From an uncultured Gemmiger sp. (lineage in GTDB: Bacteria; Bacillota; Clostridia; Oscillospirales; Ruminococcaceae), in NCBI GenBank assembly GCA_944386495.1, contig CALXBE010000005.1, positions 1-64,000 of the forward strand: a stretch of DNA of 64,000 nucleotides. Direction: 5' to 3'. Each line of letters begins with the position of its first letter. Position 1 is the stretch's first letter. The notes under the pieces are model-generated. The model saw nothing but the letters and a program-made list of their open reading frames with translations, was not told the origin of the DNA and did not search any database. The position numbers were made by a program, and so were the translations under genes. Positions 16,166 to 26,172 of the stretch are shown piece after piece.

Positions 16166-17002
16166 TTACAGCACAAATTGTTCGATGGCTTTGGCTACTC
16201 CGTCATGGTTGTTGTCGTCGGTAATGAACTTGGCCGTTTCCTTGATGGATTCCTCGGCATTCCCCATGGCTACGCTCAGCCCTACCGACTGAAGCATGGC
16301 CAGGTCATTGCTGTTGTCTCCGCAGGCCATAATGTTTTCGGCTCCGCAGCCCAGCTCCTTGGCCAGGGCCAGCAGGGCGGCGCCTTTGTGGACTCCGTGA
16401 GCGTTGAGTTCAATGTTGTTCTCAAAGCTGCTGGTGATTTCCACCTGAGGGAATTTTTCCGCAATGAGTTCCCAGGTTCTGCGCCGCTGTTCCAGGTCCT
16501 GGAACATGGCAACCACCTTTTCCACACGGCCTTCATGGTCCAGAATGTACTGGCGCAGGTCCTTGACCTTGCGCCGGGTATCCTTGATGTAGGCACGGAT
16601 ATTGGCAGGGGCAAATTCCTCCAGAAGATGGGCGTTCCGCTCAGGGGTGTAGCTCTGCCCGTCAATAAAAACATTGCAGATGCAGTCTATGGGGTCCAGC
16701 AGGTCATAGAGCCCCAGGGCGGTGGGGGTGTCAAAGGGCATGAAGACCACAGGTTCACCGTCCGACAAGCGGGTGATGGTGGCGCCGTTGCTGGTCAGGG
16801 CGTAATCCACCCCGGGAATGGCCAGGAACTCTTTGGGAACCCCGGAAGCAGGGCGCCCGGTGGCGGGAAGGACCACGATACCCTTGGCTGCGGCAGCTTC
16901 GATGGCGGCCAGAGTCCGGGGTGTGATCTCCTTTTGGTCATTAAAAACAGTACCGTCCAGATCCAGACCAATGATCCGGATGGGATAAGGACAAGCGCTC
17001 AT
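16166..17002 (-). CDS. Cof-type HAD hydrolase
   Basis: 278 residues. HAD motif I IIGLDLDGTVFN, motif II PATGRP, the type IIB cap in the middle and motif IV MACGDNSNDLAML place it in the Cof/YidA sugar-phosphatase group. It dephosphorylates small phosphorylated metabolites; the substrate cannot be read. ATG 17002 follows GGAGGGAG and was chosen over the longer frame at 17026. Co-transcribed with the GT8-GT2 gene. Confidence 0.92.
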   Translation of the reverse strand: MSACPYPIRIIGLDLDGTVFNDQKEITPRTLAAIEAAAAKGIVVLPATGRPASGVPKEFLAIPGVDYALTSNGATITRLSDGEPVVFMPFDTPTALGLYDLLDPIDCICNVFIDGQSYTPERNAHLLEEFAPANIRAYIKDTRRKVKDLRQYILDHEGRVEKVVAMFQDLEQRRRTWELIAEKFPQVEITSSFENNIELNAHGVHKGAALLALAKELGCGAENIMACGDNSNDLAMLQSVGLSVAMGNAEESIKETAKFITDDNNHDGVAKAIEQFVL

Positions 17003-17035
17003 ACTCCCTCCTGAAAGTTGTTTCATTTTGATTTT

Positions 17036-17087
17036 ATTGTACTATCCCGGCGGGGCCTTTGCAAGATTGGGCCGGCCGTGTTACAAT
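17036..17087. promoter_or_regulatory. Mirror-symmetric divergent promoter pair sharing one -35
   Basis: The palindrome TTGCAA (17059-17064) is exactly 17 bases from TACAAT on the plus strand (17082-17087) and exactly 17 bases from TACAAT on the minus strand (17041-17036). One -35 hexamer thus serves the PAP2 gene to the right and the HAD/glycosyltransferase genes to the left. Confidence 0.75.
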
Positions 17088-17142
17088 AAAAAATATTCTG
17101 CCGGGAAAAAAGATTTTTCCGGAAGGATAAGGAGGAAAGGTT

Positions 17143-17766
17143 TTGAAAAAATGGTTGACCCTCAGGCCGGGCCTTCAGTGGCAGCTGCTCTGGATTCCCT
17201 ACCTGATCATCTTTTTTCTGGAGAACAATTACACGGTTCCCAAGTATATTATCCATACCCCCCTGGACGACCTCATTCCCTTCTGTGAATGGTTCGCCTT
17301 CCCTTACTGCAGCTGGTTTCTGCTCCTGGCAGGGGTCACCGCTCTGCTCTGGTGGTATGACACCCAGGCTTATTACAAGCTGGTCAAGATGATGTTCAGC
17401 GGAATGTTCTTCTGTCTGTTCATCTACATCATCCTGCCCAATGGTCTGGAACTCCGGCCCCCGGTGGTGGAGCGGGAGAACATTGCCACCTGGATCATGA
17501 ACTTTCTCTGGCAGGTGGATGACCCGGCCAATGTCTGCCCCTCCATCCACTGTCAGACCTCCGCCGCCATGGCCCTGGCTTTCAGCGGTTCCCGGCTGGG
17601 CAGGGAAAAACCGGGCCGGCAGATTCTGGCCTGGTGCTGGGCGGGACTGATTTGTGCCTCCACCGTCTTTACCAAACAGCATTCCATCCTGGATGTGGTG
17701 CTGGGGGTGGCCCTGGTAGTGCCCTGGTATTTTATCCTCTACCGGAAAGAAAAAACTGCTCTGTAA
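17143..17766 (+). CDS. PAP2-superfamily membrane phosphatase
   Basis: 207 residues with about five membrane helices. The PAP2 motifs CPSIHCQTSA (PSxH) and STVFTKQHSILDV (the final His and Asp) are present, while the first KxxxxxxRP motif is only partly recognisable as ELRPP. Members remove phosphate from lipid phosphates such as phosphatidate or undecaprenyl diphosphate; here the substrate is open. The start is TTG at 17143, seven bases after GGAGG; the ATG at 17151 is out of frame. It is followed after 12 bases by the GNAT-MnmM gene. Confidence 0.85.
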   Translation: MKKWLTLRPGLQWQLLWIPYLIIFFLENNYTVPKYIIHTPLDDLIPFCEWFAFPYCSWFLLLAGVTALLWWYDTQAYYKLVKMMFSGMFFCLFIYIILPNGLELRPPVVERENIATWIMNFLWQVDDPANVCPSIHCQTSAAMALAFSGSRLGREKPGRQILAWCWAGLICASTVFTKQHSILDVVLGVALVVPWYFILYRKEKTAL

Positions 17767-17778
17767 AAGGAAGCCTTT

Positions 17779-18621
17779 ATGGAAATCAAAAAGGAACAAG
17801 AGGGCTGGAGCCTGTATAAAGAAGGGGAGAAGGTGGGCTGCTGCCGGGTGACCGGGGAAGAGGCCCTGGAACTTTGGGTGACCCCTGAATGGCGGCGGAA
17901 AGGCTATGGCAGCTTTCTGTTAAAGCAGGTCCTCCGCCAGACTGGAGGATACCAGCCCCGGCAGCCCAGCTGTCACCGGGCGGTCCTGGGTCATGAGGAG
18001 GAATTGCCCTTCTGGGAAAAGTTCGGCTTTGTCCGGGAGAACGGGAACAGGCTGGTCCGCCGCCGTCAGCCTGACCTGAGCGGGGTGGAACTGTCCCACC
18101 GGCTGGTGCGGGACCTTTGCCCGGCTCCTGGCCTGGCCATTGATGCCACCTGCGGAAACGGGTACGATACCCTGTTTCTCTCCACCCTGGCCCGGCGGGT
18201 GATAGCCCTGGACATTCAGCCCCAGGCAGTGGAAAACACCCGCCGGAGACTTGAGGAGGCAGGGGCGGACAATGTGCAGGTACTCCTGGAAGACCACGCC
18301 AACCTGGACCGGGTGGCAGACCCGGGGGAAGCAGACTGTGTCCTCTTTAACTTTGGGTGGCTGCCCGGAGGAGACCATGCCATTTTCAGCCAGCCTGAGA
18401 AAAGCATTGCCGCCCTGGAAAAGGCATTGGAACTGCTCCGCCCGGGCGGGGTCCTCAGCGCCGTTCTCTACAGCGGAGAGGGAATCGGAACCAGGGAGAA
18501 GGAGGAGATCCTGAAATTTCTCCAGGGTCTGCCTCTGACCCGGTATACGGTTATTGTCTGCCGGTATGCCAACTACCACCATACGGCGCCCCTGCCCTGT
18601 ATCGTGGTGAAAAAAGGATAA
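17779..18621 (+). CDS. GNAT domain fused to MnmM (YtqB)-type tRNA methyltransferase
   Basis: 280 residues. Residues 1-90 look like a GNAT acetyltransferase (ELWVTPEWRRKGYGSFLLKQV, 31-51; FWEKFGFVREN, 78-88). Residues about 100-280 are a class I methyltransferase with IDATCGNGYDT (121-131), ALDIQP and NFGWLPGGDH (191-200), the hallmark of YtqB, shown to be MnmM, which methylates nm5(s2)U34 to mnm5(s2)U34 in tRNA of Gram-positive bacteria. YtqB itself is about 190 residues without GNAT. The fused domain may act on the same pathway or be an unrelated passenger. Ribosome site is weak (AAGGAAG). Ends before a bidirectional terminator. Confidence 0.82.
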   Translation: MEIKKEQEGWSLYKEGEKVGCCRVTGEEALELWVTPEWRRKGYGSFLLKQVLRQTGGYQPRQPSCHRAVLGHEEELPFWEKFGFVRENGNRLVRRRQPDLSGVELSHRLVRDLCPAPGLAIDATCGNGYDTLFLSTLARRVIALDIQPQAVENTRRRLEEAGADNVQVLLEDHANLDRVADPGEADCVLFNFGWLPGGDHAIFSQPEKSIAALEKALELLRPGGVLSAVLYSGEGIGTREKEEILKFLQGLPLTRYTVIVCRYANYHHTAPLPCIVVKKG

Positions 18622-18625
18622 AAGA

Positions 18626-18657
18626 AAAACTCCCGCAGATTTCCCTGCGGGAGTTTT
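18626..18657. terminator. Bidirectional terminator between mnmM-like gene and atpC
   Basis: AAAACTCCCGCAG (18626-18638) pairs with CTGCGGGAGTTTT (18645-18657) around ATTTCC. It fits both the plus-strand gene ending at 18621 and the atp operon ending at 18662. Confidence 0.92.
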
Positions 18658-18661
18658 GTTG

Positions 18662-19066
18662 TTATTTCTTGGCTACGCTGCTCCGGACCAAAGCCCGCTG
18701 GAGCTTGGCAGAGGCCATGGCCAGTTCCCGGTCATCCAGATCGGTCCGGTGGAGCAGGGCTTCGGCTTTGACCTTGGCGGTCTCAGCACGAGCAACATCA
18801 ATGTTCTCCGACCATTCCCAGGTGGTGGCCAGCAGACGGCAGTGGTTGTCCAGCATGGTGACCATTCCGCCAATGCAGGCTGCCCGGCGGACCGTTCCGT
18901 CCTCCAAAGTTACCCGGGCTTCTCCCATTCCCAGAGCGGAGCAGTAGTCGGCGTGGTTGGCCAGAATGGCTACATCCCCGTCAATGGTCCGGCAGAAAAG
19001 GCGCTGAGCCCGCCCGTCAAAAGCGGGGCCGTCCACAGTCTGAACCGTCAGGTGAAAGGTGTTCAT
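18662..19066 (-). CDS. atpC: F-type ATP synthase epsilon subunit
   Basis: 134 residues, normal length. N-terminal beta-sandwich (FHLTVQTVDG...GDVAILANHADYCSALGMGEARV) and C-terminal helical pair typical of epsilon, which couples the rotor to the catalytic head and can inhibit ATP hydrolysis. Last gene of the operon, 16 bases behind atpD, ribosome site GGGGTGA. Confidence 0.93.
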   Translation of the reverse strand: MNTFHLTVQTVDGPAFDGRAQRLFCRTIDGDVAILANHADYCSALGMGEARVTLEDGTVRRAACIGGMVTMLDNHCRLLATTWEWSENIDVARAETAKVKAEALLHRTDLDDRELAMASAKLQRALVRSSVAKK

Positions 19067-19082
19067 AGTCGTTCACCCCGGT

Positions 19083-20501
<1,419 letters not shown>

Positions 20502-20513
20502 TCATCTAGCCGG

Positions 20514-21380
20514 TCAGCTGGCGGAACCACCCACGATCTCGGTGATCTCCTGGGTGATGGCTGCCTGGCGGGCACGGTTGTAATACAGATTCAGGTTTTC
20601 GATCATCTCCGCTGCGTTCTTGCTGGCGGCATCCATAGCGGTCCGGCGGGCGCCCTGCTCGCTGGCCACGCTTTCACACATGGCGCCGTACACCAGCCCG
20701 GACAGATATTCGGGAACAATGGCGTTGAACACCGTCTCGCTGTCCGGCTCGTAGAGGATGAGCATCCGGGGCTTTCCATCCCGCTGGGGCTTCTCTTCCT
20801 CGGGTCCCACAAGGGTCTCCAGGGGAAGGAGGGGAAGCAGGGCAGGGGATTGGGTAAGCATGGATACAAAATTGGTGTAACCAATGGAGATACGGTCAAA
20901 CTCTCCGGCCAGGAATCCCCGGCAGAGCAGATCCGCAATGGCAAAACAGTCGCTTACCGAAATGTCCGCAGCCACCGCAAACTGGGGGGTCAGGATGGGA
21001 ACACCCAGCCGCTGGTAATGTTCCAGGGCCTTTTTCCCGATGGGAAGGACACAGTAATCCTGACCCTCGGTCTGGGCATCCATCATTTTGAACAGGTTGG
21101 AGTTGTAGCCTCCTGCCAGTCCCCGGTCGCCGGCAATCACTACATAGCAGGAGCGTTTGACCTCACGGGAGCGGGTGTAAGGGGAGGTGAACTCGGTATT
21201 GGAAGCGGCAATATCTGCCAGGGTCTTATGGAGGGTATTGAAGTAGGGACGGCTGTTTTCCGCCCGTTCCTTAGCCCGGCGCAGCTTGGAGGAGGCGACC
21301 AATTCCATCGCCTTGGTGATCTGCATGGTGCTTTCAACACTCTTGATCCGCAGCTTGATTTCCTTCATGGAACCAGCCAT
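20514..21380 (-). CDS. atpG: F-type ATP synthase gamma subunit
   Basis: 288 residues. Central stalk that turns inside the alpha3beta3 ring. MKEIKLRIKSVESTMQITKAMELVASSKLRRA at the N-terminus and NAAEMIENLNLYYNRARQAAITQEITEIVGGS at the C-terminus are the two long coiled-coil helices. Ribosome site GGAGGG. Lies 14 bases behind atpA. Confidence 0.96.
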   Translation of the reverse strand: MAGSMKEIKLRIKSVESTMQITKAMELVASSKLRRAKERAENSRPYFNTLHKTLADIAASNTEFTSPYTRSREVKRSCYVVIAGDRGLAGGYNSNLFKMMDAQTEGQDYCVLPIGKKALEHYQRLGVPILTPQFAVAADISVSDCFAIADLLCRGFLAGEFDRISIGYTNFVSMLTQSPALLPLLPLETLVGPEEEKPQRDGKPRMLILYEPDSETVFNAIVPEYLSGLVYGAMCESVASEQGARRTAMDAASKNAAEMIENLNLYYNRARQAAITQEITEIVGGSAS

Positions 21381-21394
21381 GCCATGCTCCCTCC

Positions 21395-22915
21395 TTACTT
21401 AGAATCAATGAATTGCTGGGTGTAGGTGGTAATGACCTCTTTCAGAGCGGCCTCGGTGTCGGCGCTGAGATCTCCGGTGTTCCGGATGGCATCCATGGCG
21501 GCGATTCCCTGGGGAGTGGTGTCCAGAGCCTCGTACAGGCCCTGCTCGTACTCCTTGATCATGGGAACTTCCACCTGGGCCAGATGGCCGTGGATAACGG
21601 CGTAGAGGATAGCAACCTGCTTTTCTACGGCAACAGGCTGGCTCCGGTTCTGCTTGAGGACCTCTACGATCCGGGCGCCCTGGTCCAGACGGGACCGGGT
21701 GTCGGCATCCAGGTCGGAGCCGAACTGGGCGAAGGACTGAAGTTCACGGTACTGGCTGTAAATCAGCTTAAGGGTACCGGCCACCTTCTTCATGGCCTTG
21801 ATCTGGGCGTTGCCGCCTACACGGCTGACCGAAATACCCGGGTTGACAGCGGGCATAACGCCGCTGTGGAACAGCTCGGTTTCCAGGAAGATCTGACCAT
21901 CAGTGATGGAGATCACATTGGTGGGAATGTAGGCGGACACATCGCCGGCCTGGGTCTCGATGATGGGCAGGGCAGTCAGGCTGCCGCCGCCTTTTTCATT
22001 GCTGAGCTTGGCGGCCCGTTCCAGCAGACGGCTGTGAAGGTAGAAAACATCGCCGGGGTAAGCCTCGCGTCCCGGGGGACGGCGGATCAGCAGGGAGAGG
22101 GCACGGTAAGCAACGGCGTGCTTGGACAGGTCATCATAGATGATGAGCACATGCTTGCCCTTGTTCATGAAGTACTCGCCCATGGCACAGCCGGAGTAGG
22201 GGGCAATGTACTGGAGGGGGCTGGTCTCGCTGGCGGTAGCAGCCACCACGATGGTGTAATCCATGGCGCCGCCTGCGGCCAGGGTCTGGACCAGGTTGGC
22301 CACGGTAGACCGCTTCTGACCGATGGCTACATAGATGCAGATAACATCCTTGCCCTTCTGGTTCAGGATGGTGTCGGCGGCGATGGTGGTCTTACCGGTC
22401 TGACGGTCGCCAATGATCAGCTCACGCTGGCCCCGGCCAATGGGAATCATGCTGTCAATGGCCTTGATGCCGGTCTGGAGGGGCTCCTTAACGGGCTGAC
22501 GGTCAATAATGCCGGGAGCAGGGCTTTCAATGGCCCGGTACTCCTGGGTGTCAATGGGGCCTGCGCCGTCAATGGGCTGGCCCAGGGCGTTGACGACACG
22601 GCCAATCATGGCTTCGCCTACGGGGACGGATACCACCCGTCCGGTCCGCTTGACCACGCTGCCCTCGTTGATGCCTACATCGCTGCCCAGCAGAACGATG
22701 GAAACGCTGTTTTCTTCCAGATTCTGGGCCATTCCGAATTCGCCGTTGGCAAACTCCAGCAGTTCGCCGGCCATGCACTTGCCAAGGCCGCTGGCCCGGG
22801 CAATGCCGTCACCTACCAGGATAACGGTGCCGGTCTCGTCCTGTCGGATGGCGTTTTCGTAATGCTTGATCTGGCTGCGGATGATTTTGGAAATTTCTTC
22901 CGGTTTCAGCTGCAT
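21395..22915 (-). CDS. atpA: F-type ATP synthase alpha subunit
   Basis: 506 residues. Non-catalytic nucleotide-binding subunit of F1. Walker [53 protein letters not shown] and [12 protein letters not shown] (Arg finger region) are all present. The ribosome site is weak (GGTGA), which may be offset by coupling with atpH 33 bases upstream. Confidence 0.96.
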   Translation of the reverse strand: MQLKPEEISKIIRSQIKHYENAIRQDETGTVILVGDGIARASGLGKCMAGELLEFANGEFGMAQNLEENSVSIVLLGSDVGINEGSVVKRTGRVVSVPVGEAMIGRVVNALGQPIDGAGPIDTQEYRAIESPAPGIIDRQPVKEPLQTGIKAIDSMIPIGRGQRELIIGDRQTGKTTIAADTILNQKGKDVICIYVAIGQKRSTVANLVQTLAAGGAMDYTIVVAATASETSPLQYIAPYSGCAMGEYFMNKGKHVLIIYDDLSKHAVAYRALSLLIRRPPGREAYPGDVFYLHSRLLERAAKLSNEKGGGSLTALPIIETQAGDVSAYIPTNVISITDGQIFLETELFHSGVMPAVNPGISVSRVGGNAQIKAMKKVAGTLKLIYSQYRELQSFAQFGSDLDADTRSRLDQGARIVEVLKQNRSQPVAVEKQVAILYAVIHGHLAQVEVPMIKEYEQGLYEALDTTPQGIAAMDAIRNTGDLSADTEAALKEVITTYTQQFIDSK

Positions 22916-22948
22916 TGCTTTGTCACCACAACTTTCTTTCGGTGTTAA

Positions 22949-23488
22949 TTAGAGTACGGCCTGGCGGATAGAAGCCTTCAGGTCGGCCAGGCGGCGCTCC
23001 ACCGTGCCGTCCAGCTGTACCCCGTCCATCTCCAGACGGATTCCTCCCAGGACATCCGGCTCCACACGGCAGTCCAGATACACGGTCTTGCCGGTGATGG
23101 ATTCCAGCTTCCTGGTCAGAGCCTTCTGTTGGTCGGGAGTGAGGGCCAGAGCGGTAACCGCCTTGGCTTCCAGGATTCCCCGGTCCAGATTATACCGGCG
23201 GCGGAACTCTTTGGCGCAGTCTTTCAGCTGGCCCAGGGTCCCGTTTTCACAGAGAATCTTGAGAAAATTGATGAGATAAGGGTGGACCTGAGACCCCAGG
23301 GCTTCCTGGATCAGGCCGCACCGTTCCCCCTTGGGAATACTGGGGGTGGAGAGAAGCCGGAGATAATCCTCCTGCTGGTCAAAGAGACCGCAGACCACTT
23401 CCAGTTCCTCCAGCAGCCGGTCCTCCAGCTGCTCGGACTGGGCCAGGTCGTACAGGCTTCCTCCGTAGATTTTGGCAACCTGGGTCAT
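22949..23488 (-). CDS. atpH: F-type ATP synthase delta subunit
   Basis: 179 residues. Peripheral-stalk subunit joining b to the top of F1. AKIYGGSLYDLAQSEQLEDRLLEELE at the N-terminus and TGKTVYLDCRVEPDVLGGIRLEMDGVQLDGTVERRLADLK at the C-terminus are family marks. Overlaps the end of atpF by 4 bases. Confidence 0.94.
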   Translation of the reverse strand: MTQVAKIYGGSLYDLAQSEQLEDRLLEELEVVCGLFDQQEDYLRLLSTPSIPKGERCGLIQEALGSQVHPYLINFLKILCENGTLGQLKDCAKEFRRRYNLDRGILEAKAVTALALTPDQQKALTRKLESITGKTVYLDCRVEPDVLGGIRLEMDGVQLDGTVERRLADLKASIRQAVL

Positions 23489-23985
23489 CGTGCTTCACCT
23501 ACATTCTCGATGAACTCGTTGATAAGTGCCTGATGGTCGGCGGAATTGATCTCCCGCTCCACCACCTTGGCGGCGATCTCCAAAGCCATATCCCCGATCT
23601 CGTCCTTGATCTGGTTTACGGCCTGTTTGCGCTCCTGGGCAATGTCGGCCTCAGCCTTGTTCTTGATCTCCACCGCCTGAGCCTGGGCAGCCCGGACAAT
23701 TTCCTCGCTGCGGGCGTTGGCGGTCTGCTGAGCGTTGGCCAGGATCTGGCTGGCCTGGGCTTTGGCCTGGGCCATATTTTCCTGATACTCCGCCTTGATG
23801 GCTTCTGCCTCCTCGCGGGACTGCTTGGCATCCCGGATCTGGGCATCTGCGGCGGCCTGGCGCTTTGCCAGAATATTCATAACGGGTTTGTAGAGAAATT
23901 TCTTGAAGAGAAATAACTGAAGCAGCAGGTTACAGATCTGAAAAATAGTAGTCCAGGGGGCTAAAGTAACCAGGGACTGAAACAT
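23485..23985 (-). CDS. atpF: F-type ATP synthase b subunit
   Basis: 166 residues. One membrane helix near the N-terminus (TTIFQICNLLLQLFLFKKFLYKPV) followed by a long Ala/Gln/Glu-rich coiled coil, the peripheral stalk. Ribosome site AAAGGAGGA. Normal length. Confidence 0.95.
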   Translation of the reverse strand: MFQSLVTLAPWTTIFQICNLLLQLFLFKKFLYKPVMNILAKRQAAADAQIRDAKQSREEAEAIKAEYQENMAQAKAQASQILANAQQTANARSEEIVRAAQAQAVEIKNKAEADIAQERKQAVNQIKDEIGDMALEIAAKVVEREINSADHQALINEFIENVGEAR

Positions 23986-24024
23986 GGTATTTCCTCCTTT
24001 GTATTAGTTTGGAAATCCCCAGGA

Positions 24025-24324
<300 letters not shown>

Positions 24325-24342
24325 TCAAGTTGGTTCTTTATT

Positions 24343-25200
24343 TCATGCTTCACAAGCACTTTTAATGAAGATGGTGGTAAGGGTGCAGAATATAAAGGCC
24401 TGGATAACGCCGCTGAACCAGTCAAAGTAAAGGCTCAGGATGGCGGGCAGACCAAAGTTCAGCACCGGGATGGCGGCGGCAATGGGCTGGATGCTGCAAA
24501 GCAGGGCCCAAAGTCCGATGAAGCCCAGGACTCCTCCCGGAATCCGAAGCTTCCCTTTTTTCATCCAGAAGAAGACCCCGATGGCCAGAAGGACCAGCCC
24601 CGAGACTACCGTGGAACCCAGCAGCCCGAACAGGGCGCTGCTGGCGGCGGTGAGGGCTCCGTAGATGAGCAGGGTGATGACCATGCCGGACAGAATGTTG
24701 CCGAAGTGACGGCAGGCCATGCTGACGGGGGTGGCCAGCTCCGAGATGACATTGAGGGGAGCCATCACAAAGATGGGGGAGAGGAGCCCTTTCAGGTATC
24801 CCAGAATTCCCTGGGCCTTCAGCTTGTTCCGGGTGATGAGGATGAAGACCACCAGAGCCCAGGCGGCTTCGGTGGACAGGTCTGCGGTGGGGCTGAATAC
24901 CCCGAACAGACCGATCAGGTTGCTCACCACGCTGGTAGCAAAGAGGGCCCCCACCAGGGGAATGTAGCTGTCAAAGCCGGTCTCACCCATGTTGGCATGG
25001 ACAAAGCCGTTGAGCTTTTCCACTGCCATCTCGGCCAGAGCCTGCCGCTTGGAGATGTTCTCCACCTGCAGGTTATGCCCCAGCCAGATACACAGGCCGG
25101 TGACAATGGCCAGGACCACCCAGCTTATGACTATGGTCTGGGTGATGGGGATGGGACCAAGATACCCCAGTATCTTAGGACCGTTGATCGAAATATCCAT
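24343..25200 (-). CDS. atpB: F-type ATP synthase a subunit
   Basis: 285 residues, about six membrane helices; forms the ion path next to the c ring. SELATPVSMACRHFGNILSGMVI carries the essential arginine (usual form S-M-A-F-R-L-F-G-N), and FDWFSGVIQAFIFCTLTTIFI is the last helix. Ribosome site AAGGAAGGTGAG about 13 bases upstream of ATG 25200. Confidence 0.95.
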   Translation of the reverse strand: MDISINGPKILGYLGPIPITQTIVISWVVLAIVTGLCIWLGHNLQVENISKRQALAEMAVEKLNGFVHANMGETGFDSYIPLVGALFATSVVSNLIGLFGVFSPTADLSTEAAWALVVFILITRNKLKAQGILGYLKGLLSPIFVMAPLNVISELATPVSMACRHFGNILSGMVITLLIYGALTAASSALFGLLGSTVVSGLVLLAIGVFFWMKKGKLRIPGGVLGFIGLWALLCSIQPIAAAIPVLNFGLPAILSLYFDWFSGVIQAFIFCTLTTIFIKSACEA

Positions 25201-25205
25201 AGATT

Positions 25206-25634
25206 TTATGACTCACCTTCCTTTTCGTCGGAGCGGAACTGCCCCGTGATCTGCAACAGATAGATGGTGGTCCGGGGGAAGGTAAGGGGAAGGACTGCGG
25301 CCACCCAGTTGAAACAGGGCAGAAGCAGGGACCCCACCACCCAGGCCCCCTGAAGGAGCATCCGGCGGGTGTAGCTGGCCTGAACCAGCCGCCGGACGGC
25401 TTTCTCGTCCCCCAGCTCAGCCGCTTTCTGCACCGTCAGAGCCAACAGGAAGAAGTTGGCAATGGCCACGGCAGAACCGGCTAAAAGCCCCAGAACGACC
25501 CGATAGTCCATAGGGACATAATCGGGGAAAAAATAATGGCCCGCCCAGAACAGGACAAACAGGACGCAGCTGCACAGGACCGTGCCCTGGATCATCCGGA
25601 TCGTTTCCTGCCGGACGGCCTTTTGTACATTCAC
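25206..25634 (-). CDS. ATP synthase subunit I-type membrane protein
   Basis: 142 residues with four hydrophobic stretches (about 17-37, 44-68, 92-112, 115-127), as in the ATP-synt_I family, which helps c-ring assembly. Ribosome site GGAGG at a long distance (13 bases) from ATG 25634. Located directly upstream of atpB as usual. Confidence 0.82.
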   Translation of the reverse strand: MNVQKAVRQETIRMIQGTVLCSCVLFVLFWAGHYFFPDYVPMDYRVVLGLLAGSAVAIANFFLLALTVQKAAELGDEKAVRRLVQASYTRRMLLQGAWVVGSLLLPCFNWVAAVLPLTFPRTTIYLLQITGQFRSDEKEGES

Positions 25635-25662
25635 GCAGAAAAACCTCCTTTACCGGAACTGG

Positions 25663-25926
25663 TCAGCGGTGACGGTTGAACGCCGGGGGCGGGGGATCGC
25701 CCTTGTCCCGGATACTCATTTTGTAAAACCGCCAGGCGTTGGTAAAGCCGCTGCCAAGGCCCAGAATAAAGCCCGGCAGATAAACCCAAAGCCCCACCCC
25801 CATCCGGGCGGTAAGCCACCAACAGCCCCAGAGGCAGAGAAGAAGCGGGGTAATGAGATTCAGCCCCAGCTGCCCCACCCAGACCAGGTATTCCAGAGCC
25901 CGGTGAAGCCCCTGCACCTTCTTCAT
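25663..25926 (-). CDS. atpZ: AtpZ/AtpI-like small membrane protein, first gene of atp operon
   Basis: 87 residues with two membrane helices (about 13-36 and 46-61) and the segment LPGFILGLGSGFTNAWRFYKM, typical of the AtpZ/DUF-type AtpI relatives that open Firmicute atp operons and are linked to Mg or ion handling during assembly. Ribosome site GGGAGG. The C-terminus is a short Pro-rich basic tail. Confidence 0.78.
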   Translation of the reverse strand: MKKVQGLHRALEYLVWVGQLGLNLITPLLLCLWGCWWLTARMGVGLWVYLPGFILGLGSGFTNAWRFYKMSIRDKGDPPPPAFNRHR

Positions 25927-25960
25927 GAAACGCCTCCCTACTGACCATACTATGCAGATT

Positions 25961-25990
25961 ATTATACCAAAAACAGCCTTTCCCTTTCAA
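25961..25990 (-). promoter_or_regulatory. Promoter of the atp operon
   Basis: On the minus strand TTGAAA (25990-25985), 18 bases, TATAAT (25966-25961), 35 bases before the first gene. A long inverted repeat (26003-26011 with 26036-26044) lies just upstream. Confidence 0.75.
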
Positions 25991-26094
25991 GGAAGGTAGG
26001 GTAAAAACACCTGTATGGGAAGGAGAAAATAGGGGGTGTTTTTTGGTGGTTTTTAACAGGGTGACGGGATTTTATCTGCTGAAAAAGAAAAAAA

Positions 26095-26123
26095 TTGCCA
26101 ATAATCATGGGATGTGATACAAT
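26095..26123 (+). promoter_or_regulatory. Promoter of the membrane glycosyltransferase gene
   Basis: TTGCCA (26095-26100), 17 bases, TACAAT (26118-26123) with TG one base before it (extended -10). Confidence 0.75.
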
Positions 26124-26172
26124 AGTCGGAGAAAAAACGGGAGGGTGTGAAATCCCGGAAAGAGGCCATTTT

